A stretch of 64,000 nt of DNA, from the NCBI GenBank assembly GCA_021849805.1, contig JAJZSL010000001.1:62001-126000 (forward strand). Direction: 5' to 3'. The DNA is from a bacterium (lineage in GTDB: Bacteria > Verrucomicrobiota > Verrucomicrobiia > Chthoniobacterales > UBA6821). Made by a program: the position numbers and the translations under genes. The notes under the pieces were generated by a model. That model ran no database searches and was not told the origin of the DNA. It saw nothing but the letters and a program-made list of their open reading frames with translations. This document shows positions 8,602 through 17,667 of this stretch, in pieces (positions within the stretch are counted from its first letter, which is position 1; each line of letters starts with the position of its first letter).

Positions 8602-9858
8602 TTAGGACGGGGATTGTTCTAACTGTTTCTTTGCTGCTTCTAATATTAGTTGAGCACGAGTGAGATCGCAGGGAAGAAGTTCAGCAATATCTGTTGATTC
8701 AGCAGTTAAGATAACTTCTAGAGAAGTCATTCCGCCATCAGTCAAGATTTTTGCTTCTTTCTCGGTCAGTCCCAGAGCAGAAGCAAGCTGATGTGCTGCA
8801 CCAGCCATTTGTTGCTCAAAAACTTCAGCAGCGGTTCGATCTTCACTAATATCAAGTTCCCAGCCAACTAATCGGGAAGTAAGACGAGCGTTTTGACCTC
8901 GTTTTCCAATAGTAAGAGCCAACTCTTCTTTGTCAACAGTGATCCGAAGGGTATGACTTGCTTCATCCACTTCAATACTTTTGAGACGTGTTGGTTTGAT
9001 GGCTTCTTTAAGAAATTCTCTGGGATCTTCATGCCAGCGAATAATATCAACCTTTTCATTGTTGAGCTCACGAACGATGTTCTTAACTCGTGCTCCACGA
9101 ACTCCAACACAAGCTCCAACAGGGTCAATTTTCTCATTGGCACTGTAAACAGCAACTTTTGTTCGGAAGCCTGCTTCACGAGCGATAGAGCGAATTTCAA
9201 CAGTGCGATCATTAATTTCACTAACTTCAATTTCGAAAAGACGCCGAATGAAATTAGGATGACTACGTGAGAGAATAATTTCAGGACCACGTGTTCCATT
9301 TTCTACTGCAAGGACATAAGCTCGTAAACGATCGCCGATATTATATTCTTCCGTAGCAACACGCTCTCTTGAAGGCATGATTGCTTCAAACTTACCCAAA
9401 TCAATCACAACATCTAAGCGCTCGAAACGACGTACAGTGCCACTAACGATTTCTCCAGCTCGATCTTTGAATTCTTCATAGATCATGTTCTTTTCAATTT
9501 GACGAATACGCTGTGTAATGGCTTGGCGTGCAGTTTGTGCAGCAATACGTCCAAAATCTGAAGGAGTCACTTCCACTTCAATTTCATCTCCAAGAGCAAT
9601 ATCCCTTTTGATTTGTCTGGCACGTGTAAGGCTGATCTCTTCTTGAGGATGAGTCACCGTTTCTACAACGAGTGGTTTTGCAAAAGCCCGGATTTGTCCG
9701 CTTTTAGAATTAATATCAATACGAACTTCTCGCGAAATTGAAAAACTTTTCTTCGCAGCTGTTATCAGTGCTGTTGAAATGGCTTCAATAAGCACTTCAC
9801 GCTTAATACCTTTTTCACGCTCGAGGTAATCGAGCATGGCAATAAATTCAGAATTCAT
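8602..9858 (-). CDS. nusA: Transcription termination/antitermination factor NusA
   Basis: RNA-polymerase-binding elongation factor. The N-terminal domain (1-130) begins with MNSEFIAMLDYLEREKGI, a standard NusA start. An S1 domain follows (AGEIVSGTVRRFERLDVVI), then two KH domains with CVGVRGARVKNIV and LTIGKRGQNARL. After the KH domains there is one short helical acidic repeat with the helix-hairpin motif LTDGGMTSLEVIL. At 418 residues it lacks the longer second C-terminal repeat of E. coli NusA, which is common outside Gammaproteobacteria. No rimP-like gene precedes it. Confidence 0.96.
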   Translation of the reverse strand: MNSEFIAMLDYLEREKGIKREVLIEAISTALITAAKKSFSISREVRIDINSKSGQIRAFAKPLVVETVTHPQEEISLTRARQIKRDIALGDEIEVEVTPSDFGRIAAQTARQAITQRIRQIEKNMIYEEFKDRAGEIVSGTVRRFERLDVVIDLGKFEAIMPSRERVATEEYNIGDRLRAYVLAVENGTRGPEIILSRSHPNFIRRLFEIEVSEINDRTVEIRSIAREAGFRTKVAVYSANEKIDPVGACVGVRGARVKNIVRELNNEKVDIIRWHEDPREFLKEAIKPTRLKSIEVDEASHTLRITVDKEELALTIGKRGQNARLTSRLVGWELDISEDRTAAEVFEQQMAGAAHQLASALGLTEKEAKILTDGGMTSLEVILTAESTDIAELLPCDLTRAQLILEAAKKQLEQSPS

Positions 9859-10161
9859 AACTTATTAATTTCTCGTAATAATAATGTTCGCTGGGAAGCA
9901 GTATACAAAGCAGATGGGGCAGGGATTGATAAATATGAGGCCCACTGAACAAATGGTCAATCAAGAAGCATCTTTTTGTTATATCTTCTTCATTTTTTAT
10001 TATTGATTGATCATCATGTTTCAGAGAAAAGGCAGAGATGAAAAGAATCAATAAGGAATAAAAAAATCTTGGATTTTCCTTCTAACATGGAAAATAAAAA
10101 CTAATGAATTTGAAATTTTCCTATTTTTAGCTAAGAAAAAAATGACCAAAGAAAAGATGAT
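9859..10161. other. Divergent intergenic region nusA / nth
   Basis: About 300 bases without a convincing gene. The region is AT-rich and must contain the promoters for the minus-strand nusA block and for nth on the plus strand. A 67-codon minus-strand frame extends through it but has no protein-like features. No rimP homologue, usually found upstream of nusA, is seen. I cannot place promoter boxes confidently. Confidence 0.5.
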
Positions 10162-10818
10162 ATGAAGCGGAAAGAGAGAGTTGAGCATCTTATTGAAGAA
10201 TTTTTGCGACTTTACCCTCAGGCTCATTGTGAATTAAATTACAGCAATGCTCTTGAGCTTCTGGTAGCCACAATTCTCTCAGCACAGTGCACGGATGTAC
10301 GTGTTAATAAAGTTACTCCAGCTCTTTTTAAGCGTTGTCGTAATGTTCGAGAGTATAAGGAAATTCCATCTCTGGAACTAGAGAAACTGATTTACTCTAC
10401 AGGATTTTTTCGCAGCAAAGCAAAAGCGATTCAAGGAAGCGCTACGGTTCTCTTTAACAATTATGGAGGAAAAATTCCTCGCTCACTCAAAGAGCTATCA
10501 GCATTGCCCGGTGTTGGCAGAAAAACGGCTAATGTCGTTTTATCGAATGCTTTTAATATTCACGAAGGAATTGTTGTTGATACTCATGTCCGTCGTCTCT
10601 CCAAGCGTCTTGGGCTGACTAAGGCAAATAGTCCTCAAAAGATTGAAGAGGCACTGATGAAACTTTTTGAGCGTCAATATTGGGGGGTATTAAGCCATTG
10701 GTTTATCTGGCATGGGAGGCGTGTTTGTAGAGCACGTCATCCCGATTGTGAATCGTGTACCTTACATTCTTTTTGTCCGAGTGCTTATCAGCCGCATCGA
10801 TTTTTAAGAAAGCTCTAA
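10162..10818 (+). CDS. nth: Endonuclease III (DNA glycosylase/AP lyase)
   Basis: Base-excision repair enzyme that removes oxidised pyrimidines and nicks AP sites. The helix-hairpin-helix with the catalytic Lys is seen in LPGVGRKTANVV, and the catalytic Asp in VVDTHVRRLSKRLG. The C-terminal [4Fe-4S] loop has the exact C-x6-C-x2-C-x5-C spacing in the stretch from CRARHPDC to HSFC. At 218 residues the length is standard. It converges on mqnC, with 11 bases between the two stops. Confidence 0.96.
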   Translation: MKRKERVEHLIEEFLRLYPQAHCELNYSNALELLVATILSAQCTDVRVNKVTPALFKRCRNVREYKEIPSLELEKLIYSTGFFRSKAKAIQGSATVLFNNYGGKIPRSLKELSALPGVGRKTANVVLSNAFNIHEGIVVDTHVRRLSKRLGLTKANSPQKIEEALMKLFERQYWGVLSHWFIWHGRRVCRARHPDCESCTLHSFCPSAYQPHRFLRKL

Positions 10819-10829
10819 GAAAATTTAGT

Positions 10830-11879
10830 TTAATACACTCTTGCTGGTGCTAACCATGGACGACGCTTCAGAGGAGTTATGCCAAGAATCTCTACCCACT
10901 GGAGCATTTTTTCAAGAGAGGGCTCTATGGTGGCTCCAGCTAGTTGAGTGACTTGATCTTCTAGTGGAAGATCAAAATCAGAAGCTCCCCATTGTAGAGC
11001 AAGAGGTCCTTCTCTTCCTTGCGTCAGAAAAGAAGCTCTGATCGTGGGAATATTCTCTAGGTAGAGTCTGCTGATAGCAACGGCTTTTAAATACTCTTCA
11101 TTACTCAGAGATGTGCCTCCGAGTGCTGTATTTTTAGTTTGGTAGGTCCAAAGTAAAAAACTACGAAAGCCACCAGTTTTTTCTTGGAGTTGGCGTAGCT
11201 TCTCTAAGTGCTCAAGGCGATCTTTCCATGATTCTCCAAACCCAATAACCATTGTTGCTGTTGTGCCAAAGTTAAGACGCTGGGCGAGCTCCATTCCTTC
11301 TAAGTACTCCTGAGCTGAATATTTACGAGGCGATAATTTCTGACGCCAGGAATCTGTTAAAATTTCAGCACCACCACCGGGAATCCACATCAAACCTGCT
11401 TTTTGAAGCCTTAAGAGAGCTTCTTTTAGTGAGATTCTTGAGCTGCGTGCAATAAAAATAATTTCGACAATAGTTGGACCATAAATTTCAAGAGCACTCC
11501 CATAGCGAGCGCGTACTTGAGAGAAGAGATGCTCATAGTGATCGATTTTTAATTTTGGATGGAATCCTCCCTCCATTGCTACAAGACTTCCTCCGCGTTC
11601 TAGGAGCTCATCAATTTTTTTGAAAATAGCTTCATCACTGAGCACATAGCCTTCAGGATCATTGGGCCTGCGATAAAAAGCACAGTAACTGCAATCAGCA
11701 ATACAAATGTTTGTATAACTGATAATACGCATAATAATATAAGTAGCCATTGTTTCAGGAAGATCCTCGCATCTCCGAGCATGAGCTTGTAAACGAAGCT
11801 CCTCAGGTTTGCCTTCAAGAAGTTTAAGAGCCAGTGCTTGAGTAAGACGTTTTTTCATATCGTGACTATAAGCCGGCAT
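10830..11879 (-). CDS. mqnC: Cyclic dehypoxanthinyl futalosine synthase (radical SAM) MqnC
   Basis: Radical SAM enzyme of the futalosine pathway to menaquinone; it cyclises dehypoxanthinyl futalosine. The cluster-binding CxxxCxxC is at Cys59, Cys63 and Cys66 (CIADCSYCAFYRR). Other MqnC-type segments are EGGFHPKLKIDHYE and IPGGGAEIL. At 349 residues it has normal length. Its first 14 bases overlap the end of the prenyltransferase gene, so the pair is translationally linked. MqnE is a close relative, but the GGGAEIL context and CAFY after the third Cys favour MqnC. Confidence 0.88.
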   Translation of the reverse strand: MPAYSHDMKKRLTQALALKLLEGKPEELRLQAHARRCEDLPETMATYIIMRIISYTNICIADCSYCAFYRRPNDPEGYVLSDEAIFKKIDELLERGGSLVAMEGGFHPKLKIDHYEHLFSQVRARYGSALEIYGPTIVEIIFIARSSRISLKEALLRLQKAGLMWIPGGGAEILTDSWRQKLSPRKYSAQEYLEGMELAQRLNFGTTATMVIGFGESWKDRLEHLEKLRQLQEKTGGFRSFLLWTYQTKNTALGGTSLSNEEYLKAVAISRLYLENIPTIRASFLTQGREGPLALQWGASDFDLPLEDQVTQLAGATIEPSLEKMLQWVEILGITPLKRRPWLAPARVY

Positions 11880-12690
11880 ACGTTGCTATTAGGAAGAGAA
11901 AACCGAGTAGAGCATTCGTCTGAAAAAAAGCACGATTAAGTAGGGAAACTTGAAGCGTTGCGGCTATTTTGTGCTCATAGAAAAGTAGCAGTAAAACAGG
12001 TGCTAAGAAAAAATAATAACCTCGGTGCTGCTGACTCATGATGCCAAAAGCAATCAAGAAGACAAATAGTAGAAAATGAAGCCATTTTGCTAATGTTAGC
12101 GCACGAGTAACACCAAGAAGAACAACCATAGAGTAGAGACCTTCTTGACGATCGATGTCTTCATCTTGGGTAGCGTAGATGATGTCAAATCCAGCAACCC
12201 AGCAGAGAACTCCAAGCGCTAAGATCAATGGAGCCAATGATAGTGTCCCCTGAACGGCTATCCAAGATCCTAGAGGGGAAATAGCTAAAGCTAAACCTAA
12301 AAAGAATGGTGCAAAATGAGTAAATCTTTTTGTAAGAGAGTAGAAGAAAATAATGATCAGAGCAACTGGCGCAAGAAAAGCACAAGGAGGATTGATCCTC
12401 CATGCGGTTATCAAAAAGAGAATACTACTCCCAGCAGAGAAAAAAATAGCTTCTCTCTTTTTTAGGAGTTGGTGACGGTGAGCTGTTCTTGGATTTCGCT
12501 GATCGATTTCCCAATCAACGATTCGATTAAAGCTCATGGCTGCTGTTCGTGCAAAAACCATACAACCTACGATCAGTCCCAAAAGAGACCAACCAGGCCA
12601 TCCATGAGCAGCGACAATCATCGAACCAAGCGCAAAGGGAAGAGCAAAGAGGGTGTGTGAAAAACGAATGAAAATGAAAAAATTTTTCAC
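11866..12690 (-). CDS. mqnP: UbiA-family prenyltransferase, probably MqnP of menaquinone synthesis
   Basis: Integral membrane prenyltransferase that attaches the isoprenoid tail to the quinone head group. The first Asp-rich motif is NRIVDWEID (Asn55, Asp59, Asp63) followed by NPRT; the second is in GFDIIYATQDEDID (169-180). About eight hydrophobic segments are visible along the 274 residues. The start codon is GTG. Overlap with mqnC on the same strand argues for the futalosine pathway rather than ubiquinone synthesis; on sequence alone UbiA could not be excluded. Confidence 0.85.
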   Translation of the reverse strand: MKNFFIFIRFSHTLFALPFALGSMIVAAHGWPGWSLLGLIVGCMVFARTAAMSFNRIVDWEIDQRNPRTAHRHQLLKKREAIFFSAGSSILFLITAWRINPPCAFLAPVALIIIFFYSLTKRFTHFAPFFLGLALAISPLGSWIAVQGTLSLAPLILALGVLCWVAGFDIIYATQDEDIDRQEGLYSMVVLLGVTRALTLAKWLHFLLFVFLIAFGIMSQQHRGYYFFLAPVLLLLFYEHKIAATLQVSLLNRAFFQTNALLGFLFLIATYAGL

Positions 12691-12715
12691 TAAAACAGAC
12701 TAAGAAAATAGCTTT

Positions 12716-13228
12716 TTATGTTAACAAAGCTGAAGAAATCTTTGGCTGATTCATTTTGAGTAGCTGGAAAGCTTCTTGAAGAGAGGGACCTTCAATTTTA
12801 GGAGAAATCGGATTTTCACAAAACTCACGCCAAACATAGAGCTGAATGTCTGCAGCATCGAACTGGCGCTCTGAAAAAGCTCCATCAGTGCGAGTTTGAA
12901 ACTGCTTTAAGTTAGCATAGCGCTTATCTTTTAAGAAACCTTGAATAACCCAGTCATAAATAGGAATAAAATGAAAGTGAAAGGAGGGGCCCCTCATGTG
13001 TCCATAGCGCCCAATATGGAGGTATCGAGGAGCGAGAACTTGCATGATGAGTTGTTGAATGTTTGATAAAAGAGGTCCCATTTCCTCTAAGGCAGCAGAA
13101 GGAAGTTCCCAGAGGTGAGTACTCCTCTCCTTAGCACACATCAAGAGATAACCCGGTAGTGTTGCATCGGGTCTTTGTTCAATGGTCCAATGATTTGTTT
13201 CCAGAAGCAGGTGATTGGGCGTTGACAT
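12716..13228 (-). CDS. HIT-family-like protein with a modified histidine triad
   Basis: Resembles HIT proteins (nucleotidyl hydrolases or transferases). The opening W...RPDATLPGYLLMCAKERSTHLWEL aligns with the usual P-G-[YH]-L-[LV] hairpin. The triad normally reading H-x-H-x-H is S-F-H-F-H-F at 82-87, so the first His is Ser while the nucleophile (His84) and third His (His86) remain, followed by the usual IP. At 170 residues it has a C-terminal extension of about 70. It lies 25 bases upstream of mqnP and could be co-transcribed. Substrate unknown. Confidence 0.65.
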   Translation of the reverse strand: MSTPNHLLLETNHWTIEQRPDATLPGYLLMCAKERSTHLWELPSAALEEMGPLLSNIQQLIMQVLAPRYLHIGRYGHMRGPSFHFHFIPIYDWVIQGFLKDKRYANLKQFQTRTDGAFSERQFDAADIQLYVWREFCENPISPKIEGPSLQEAFQLLKMNQPKISSALLT

Positions 13229-13564
13229 ATTTTTAGAAGGAAGAGGACTAAAAAGTGAGAGGAGAAGCTTTGAGAAAAGATTTTTCCAAAAAAATGTTGG
13301 AGCTTTTTAATAATAGATCTAGTGATTTAATTTCTAGGTCTAAGATAAGGGAAAAAGTATATCGCATTCGATTTTAAATCAAAGTCAGAAGAATTAGAAA
13401 TAGCTATTTTTATTGTTAAATTATCCATCATGTCATCGATTTGATTCTCAATCTTGATGAAGGAGTGGAGAAATCTTGACTTCAAAAGAGCGAGAAGAGT
13501 CTTGACTTCATAGGGACTTCAGCAGAGACTTTCCCACTTCTATAAAGAAAGCAGGTGAATTTAC
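13229..13564. other. Divergent intergenic region HIT-like gene / rpsU
   Basis: Some 336 bases with no gene. It holds two nearby copies of CTTGACTTCA (13474-13483 and 13501-13510), whose TTGACT could serve as a -35 box, but no well-spaced -10 box accompanies either. A TATAAA lies at 13541-13546, and an AGGTG ribosome-binding candidate is 7 bases before the rpsU start. Promoter assignment is weak. Confidence 0.4.
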
Positions 13565-13762
13565 ATGCCAGAAGTTATCGTTCGTAAAGGTGAGCCCATC
13601 GACCGTGCCCTCAAGCGTCTCAAGAGTAAACTTGATAATGAGGGTATTCTTGATGAAGTGAGGCGTCTTCGTGCCTTCGAGACTCCAGTACAGCGAGTCA
13701 AGCGCAAAGCAAAGCTAAATGCTAAGAAAGCAAAAGCGAAGCAGCGCTATAACCTTCATTAA
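13565..13762 (+). CDS. rpsU: 30S ribosomal protein S21
   Basis: Small-subunit protein that helps base-pairing of mRNA leader with the 16S 3' end. The 65-residue sequence begins MPEVIVRKGEPIDRALKRLK and has the usual basic C-terminal helix rich in Lys/Ala. Length and composition are typical. An AGGTG sequence 7 bases upstream of ATG may be the ribosome-binding site. The SDR gene starts 15 bases downstream and is probably co-transcribed. Confidence 0.95.
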   Translation: MPEVIVRKGEPIDRALKRLKSKLDNEGILDEVRRLRAFETPVQRVKRKAKLNAKKAKAKQRYNLH

Positions 13763-13777
13763 TTTTTTGAAGATTCC

Positions 13778-14674
13778 ATGTTGAAGGAAAAAAATCCGAT
13801 TGTTGTTCTTGGCTGTGGATTTCTTGGGAGAGCTGTTGCTTCTCTTTTTTCTTCACATGGATATTCCGTTTTTGGTCTTACTCGCCATCCAAGGACTCAG
13901 GAGATTATAGAAGAAAATGCCGCTTCTAGTTATTCTATTTTAAATGGTGATGTTACCGATTGTTCCTCTCTAGAGCTTCTTTTAGAGAAACTTCCTGCCC
14001 AATTTTCTGTCATTTATTCTGTAAGTTCTGGAAGAGGTGGAAGTGATGCTTATGCTTCTATTTATCGAGATGGGCTCAGCCATGTCTTGAAAATATGGAA
14101 ACCAAGAAGAGTGCTCTTTGTCAGCAGCACTTCTGTTTATGGACAAGTTCATGGAGAGCTAGTCGATGAAACATCGCCAACATTACCAGAGAGTCCAACA
14201 AGTCGTATTCTGCTGGAAGCAGAACAAATTGCACTTCGCTACAATGGGTTAGTCGCCCGTCTTTCTGGAATATATGGTCCTGGACGCTCCATACTGCTTG
14301 AAAAATTTCTCAATGGAACTGCTGTTCTAGAAAATGGAGGAGATCGCTTCCTCAATCAAATTCATCGCGATGATGCTGCTAGGGCACTTTTTTTTCTGCT
14401 TACAGAAGGAGAATTTTCTGGAATTTATAATGTTACTGATGACACACCAGCAACACAGCGGACTGTTTATGCTTGGATGGCAGAAGTACTTGATAAGCCG
14501 CTTCCCAACATTGGCCCTGCTGATCTTCATAAGAAGCGAGGCTGGACATCGAAACGAATTTCTAATGAAAAATTGAAATCAACAGGATGGGTCCCAAACT
14601 TTCGAAGCTATCGAGATGCTTTGCCAAGTTTACTGAAAGAGAGGAAAGCTTTACCCTCTGAAATAAAAATTTGA
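13778..14674 (+). CDS. NAD(P)-dependent epimerase/dehydratase-like SDR (YeeZ type)
   Basis: Extended short-chain dehydrogenase fold. The nucleotide-binding loop GCGFLGRAVA is at residues 12-21, the strand with VLFVSSTSVYGQVHGE contains the catalytic Ser/Thr and the Tyr region, and ILLEAEQ takes the place of the usual YxxxK helix; this replacement is typical of the YeeZ-like subgroup. RLSGIYGPGR is the conserved segment for sugar or cofactor binding. 298 residues. Substrate is unknown. It lies 15 bases behind rpsU. Confidence 0.75.
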   Translation: MLKEKNPIVVLGCGFLGRAVASLFSSHGYSVFGLTRHPRTQEIIEENAASSYSILNGDVTDCSSLELLLEKLPAQFSVIYSVSSGRGGSDAYASIYRDGLSHVLKIWKPRRVLFVSSTSVYGQVHGELVDETSPTLPESPTSRILLEAEQIALRYNGLVARLSGIYGPGRSILLEKFLNGTAVLENGGDRFLNQIHRDDAARALFFLLTEGEFSGIYNVTDDTPATQRTVYAWMAEVLDKPLPNIGPADLHKKRGWTSKRISNEKLKSTGWVPNFRSYRDALPSLLKERKALPSEIKI

Positions 14675-14791
14675 CGTAAGAGAGGGCAATCCTAACAAAT
14701 ATATTTTCAGATTTCTTGATTGCTGTTTTCTTGAAAACGAGAATAGTTAAAATAGCCAAAATGAGAACTACTTTTAAGAACTTATCACATT

Positions 14792-15532
14792 ATGGACATC
14801 AACTTCAATAATACTGATTCTCTTTTAGGATCACAACAATCACCTCTGCGTGATACAAAAACATCACATGGAACGCTTGATAATCAAAATAATAGTACTA
14901 TCGAAAATATAACCGGAAGCCATGGAACCTATGTTCCTCCTGGAGGAGCAACAAGCATTCCTATAATTCCTACTACTAACCCTTCTATTAAAGAAGGGCC
15001 TTCTCAAAGGAATTCCGTTTTACAAAGGCTAAAAAGTTATCTGCATCCCTCTGCTAATAAGTCAGATGACCAAATAGCAAACAACAAAATTGACCGTGAA
15101 GCAAGAGATCTTCATGAGGCCATTTCAGCAATCAAGGAAAATAATCCTTCAGTCCTCAAGAAAGCTCAACAAAGCGTCAAAGAGATTCTTAATGAAGATC
15201 AGACTTACACGACTATCTATGCAGATCATCCGAATCAACAGCAGATTTGGAATAATGCAGTTGATGGAGTTTTCAGTAAAGCCCGTGCTACAATTAGAGA
15301 AGAAGAAGATAACGCGGTGATAGCAGGTGCGGGGAATAGAGTAGCCAAAATCATGGATACCAAATATCCACAAAGAGAAGAAACAGCTTTAAAAATCCTT
15401 AAGGAAGCTATCTTGGAAACCAGATCAAAGGCTTCTTCTCATCAACCTCCACTCTCCGATGATGAGTTATTGAGAAGAGCTCAATCTATTTTAGCTCAGA
15501 TAGAGAAACGCACCTCATTACGGGGTCAATAG
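14792..15532 (+). CDS. Unknown protein with Asn/Ser-rich start and helical C-terminal half
   Basis: Not recognised. 246 residues, no signal peptide and no membrane segment. Residues 1-70 are Asn/Ser/Thr/Gly-rich and probably disordered; SHGT occurs twice there (TSHGT and GSHGT). Residues 80-245 look alpha-helical and charged (EARDLHEAISAIKENN, KAQQSVKEILNE, LKILKEAILETRSKAS). It precedes the sigma-54 response regulator by 22 bases and may be co-transcribed. The style (disordered polar start, no classical signal, helical remainder) resembles three other unknown proteins in the window and would be compatible with a secreted effector or cytoplasmic scaffold; both are speculative. Confidence 0.7.
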   Translation: MDINFNNTDSLLGSQQSPLRDTKTSHGTLDNQNNSTIENITGSHGTYVPPGGATSIPIIPTTNPSIKEGPSQRNSVLQRLKSYLHPSANKSDDQIANNKIDREARDLHEAISAIKENNPSVLKKAQQSVKEILNEDQTYTTIYADHPNQQQIWNNAVDGVFSKARATIREEEDNAVIAGAGNRVAKIMDTKYPQREETALKILKEAILETRSKASSHQPPLSDDELLRRAQSILAQIEKRTSLRGQ

Positions 15533-15554
15533 CTAAAAAAATGAAGGTTGCTTC

Positions 15555-16931
15555 ATGAAGAAAACTCTTCTCATTGTCGATGATGAAAAACATACTCGTG
15601 AAGGTCTTCGGGAGGTTTTCAGTGAGCAGTATGATGTTTCTACTGCTGCTAATTTAGAAGGTGCTCTAGCAACACTAGAAGCGGATCCTGCTGATCTTTT
15701 GATCACTGATTTAAAACTAGGTGGAGAAAATGGGATTGATCTGATTGAAAAAGCGTTGGCTTTTTCAAAGCCACCTATTTGTATTATGATGACCGCCTAT
15801 GGCTCTGTAGATAGTGCTGTCGAGGCAATGCGTCGAGGTGCTTATGATTTTGTGACCAAGCCAGTGAATATCGAGCGTCTTGAGATGCTTGTAAAAAGGG
15901 CGTTGCGTGAGCAGGCCATAGAAAAGGAAAATGGAGAGCTAAAAGCAGAAATTCAAAAAACATATGCTCTGGATCAAATGATAGGATCCTCTGCTCTCAT
16001 GAAAAAAGTCTTTGAGTTTATTCATCAGGTAGCTCCTTCTAAAGCAACGATTCTTATTGAAGGGGAAAGTGGGACAGGAAAAGAAGTAGCAGCTAAGGCT
16101 ATCCACTCTCTAAGTCAGCGTGCTAAGGAGCGCTTTGTAGCTGTTCACTGTGCTTCCTTGTCACCACAACTCTTAGAAAGTGAACTCTTCGGTCATGAAA
16201 AGGGGGCATTCACGGGAGCTACAGAACGTCGTATTGGTCGTTTTGAGCAGGCTAGTGGAGGAACTCTTTTTCTAGATGAAATCGGTGAAATTGATCCCAG
16301 CGTTCAAGTAAAAATTTTGCGTATTCTTGGAGAAAGAACTTTTGAGCGTGTGGGAGGGAATCAAACCTTGAAAACAGATGTCCGTTTAATTGCAGCAACT
16401 AATCGTGATTTAAAAAAAATGACCTTAGAGGGAACGTTTCGAGAAGATCTTTTTTTCCGTTTGAATGTTGTTCCTCTTCTGATGCCACCACTTCGAGACC
16501 GTAAAGAGGACATTCCATTGCTAGGTGAAGCTTTCTTAAGAGAACTTTCCAAAGAGCATGGGAAGCCCTATCGCTCTTTTTCTAAGGAAGCAATGTCACG
16601 GCTCTTGAACTATTCGTGGCCAGGCAATGTCAGAGAGCTCCGAGCAGCAATTGAACATGCTATTGTTCTTGGAAAAGGAAAAGAGCTAACCACCGGTGAT
16701 CTTCCAGCTAGCATTTCTAATGTATCCTCCATCCATGTAGAAGAGAGAGATTCTCCTGGCAGAGAAGCTTTGAATTTAGAAAAAGTGACATTGCTGATGA
16801 TTGATCGTGCACTCGAAGAATGTGGCGGGAATCGTTCACAAGCAGCTGCTAAGCTTGGGATTAGTCGTCGTACATTGCATCGTAAGCTCGCAACATTAAA
16901 AAACCACACAGCACAGAAAAGTAGATTCTGA
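15555..16931 (+). CDS. Sigma-54-dependent response regulator (NtrC/AtoC family)
   Basis: Transcription activator that uses ATP to open sigma-54 promoters after phosphorylation. The receiver domain (1-120) has the acidic pair DD at 9-10, phospho-acceptor Asp52 and Lys in the FVTKPVN loop. The AAA+ domain (142-380) has Walker A GESGTGKE (170-177), the sigma-54-contacting GAFTGA loop (217-222) and Walker B GGTLFLDEIGEI. The C-terminal Fis-type helix-turn-helix reads GGNRSQAAAKLGISRRTLHRKL. No histidine kinase is adjacent, so its partner is unknown. Full-length at 458 residues; an AAGG lies 7 bases upstream of ATG. Confidence 0.95.
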   Translation: MKKTLLIVDDEKHTREGLREVFSEQYDVSTAANLEGALATLEADPADLLITDLKLGGENGIDLIEKALAFSKPPICIMMTAYGSVDSAVEAMRRGAYDFVTKPVNIERLEMLVKRALREQAIEKENGELKAEIQKTYALDQMIGSSALMKKVFEFIHQVAPSKATILIEGESGTGKEVAAKAIHSLSQRAKERFVAVHCASLSPQLLESELFGHEKGAFTGATERRIGRFEQASGGTLFLDEIGEIDPSVQVKILRILGERTFERVGGNQTLKTDVRLIAATNRDLKKMTLEGTFREDLFFRLNVVPLLMPPLRDRKEDIPLLGEAFLRELSKEHGKPYRSFSKEAMSRLLNYSWPGNVRELRAAIEHAIVLGKGKELTTGDLPASISNVSSIHVEERDSPGREALNLEKVTLLMIDRALEECGGNRSQAAAKLGISRRTLHRKLATLKNHTAQKSRF

Positions 16932-16990
16932 TAGTCTCTTCTTAGTGTTGTAGCGTATTCTGTTGTTCACTCAACTCTTCTCTTCTTTTG

Positions 16991-17593
16991 ATGTTAAATT
17001 TTTCTCCCCAGCGTCTTCTTTGTTTATCTCTTCTTGTTTCCTTCTGCTTGATGCATCATATTCTCTCTGCTCAAGAAGCAGCCGAGGGAACAGTTTCCAT
17101 TGTGCTTCATCAAGAGGATGGTTTATTCAAAGAGCAATCAGATCTGACTGCTTCCAAGCCAATGCCTATCATTGAAATTCCTCTGGGAGCTCATCTAGAA
17201 GTTCAGTTAGAAGCTCCTGAAGTTTATCCAACTCATTGGAATAATTTAATCCTGAAAACGGATTGGTCTTTTGATGATGATCCTGCTTGCTCTTGTCATG
17301 ATTTCTTAACGCTCCAGGAAACTCGTGAGGTGCTTTGGGTACACGGTCAACCATTTTCTATTCTCAACTTTGATTCCTGGAATTATTCTCAAGGATATTG
17401 GGATGGAGAGTGCACAAAGCAGAGTGTATTTTCTTTTGATGCTTCTGAAAAAGGAGAAGGAGCGCTTCATTTTGAGAAAAGAGAAACTGATAGCAGTGAT
17501 AATTTTCAACCTCATGGTTATGATCATCTCTATTTTGATTTGCATGTTATCGATCCTGAAGATTTTCAAAGAAGAAAAGTAACGACAAAATAG
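16991..17593 (+). CDS. Secreted protein of unknown function
   Basis: Not recognised. About 200 residues beginning with a cleavable signal peptide (LLCLSLLVSFCLMHHILSA, then QEAAEG). The mature part is acidic and aromatic, with Trp, Asp and His, and two Cys as CSCHDF near the middle plus CTKQ; it may be a beta-sandwich. The first ATG is at 16991; a TTG lies one codon upstream. It follows the sigma-54 regulator by about 60 bases. I can assign no function. Confidence 0.65.
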   Translation: MLNFSPQRLLCLSLLVSFCLMHHILSAQEAAEGTVSIVLHQEDGLFKEQSDLTASKPMPIIEIPLGAHLEVQLEAPEVYPTHWNNLILKTDWSFDDDPACSCHDFLTLQETREVLWVHGQPFSILNFDSWNYSQGYWDGECTKQSVFSFDASEKGEGALHFEKRETDSSDNFQPHGYDHLYFDLHVIDPEDFQRRKVTTK

Positions 17594-17667
17594 GGTAGTG
17601 AATGTAGTGATTTTCCAACGATTTCGAGCTTGGTTCCTTAAACTACTTTATTAGAATCAACGTCTCT

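Noticed and set aside
9848-10051. 67-codon minus-strand frame upstream of nusA, considered as rimP remnant
   Set aside because: No similarity to RimP motifs is visible, and it overlaps the nusA start; more likely non-coding leader.
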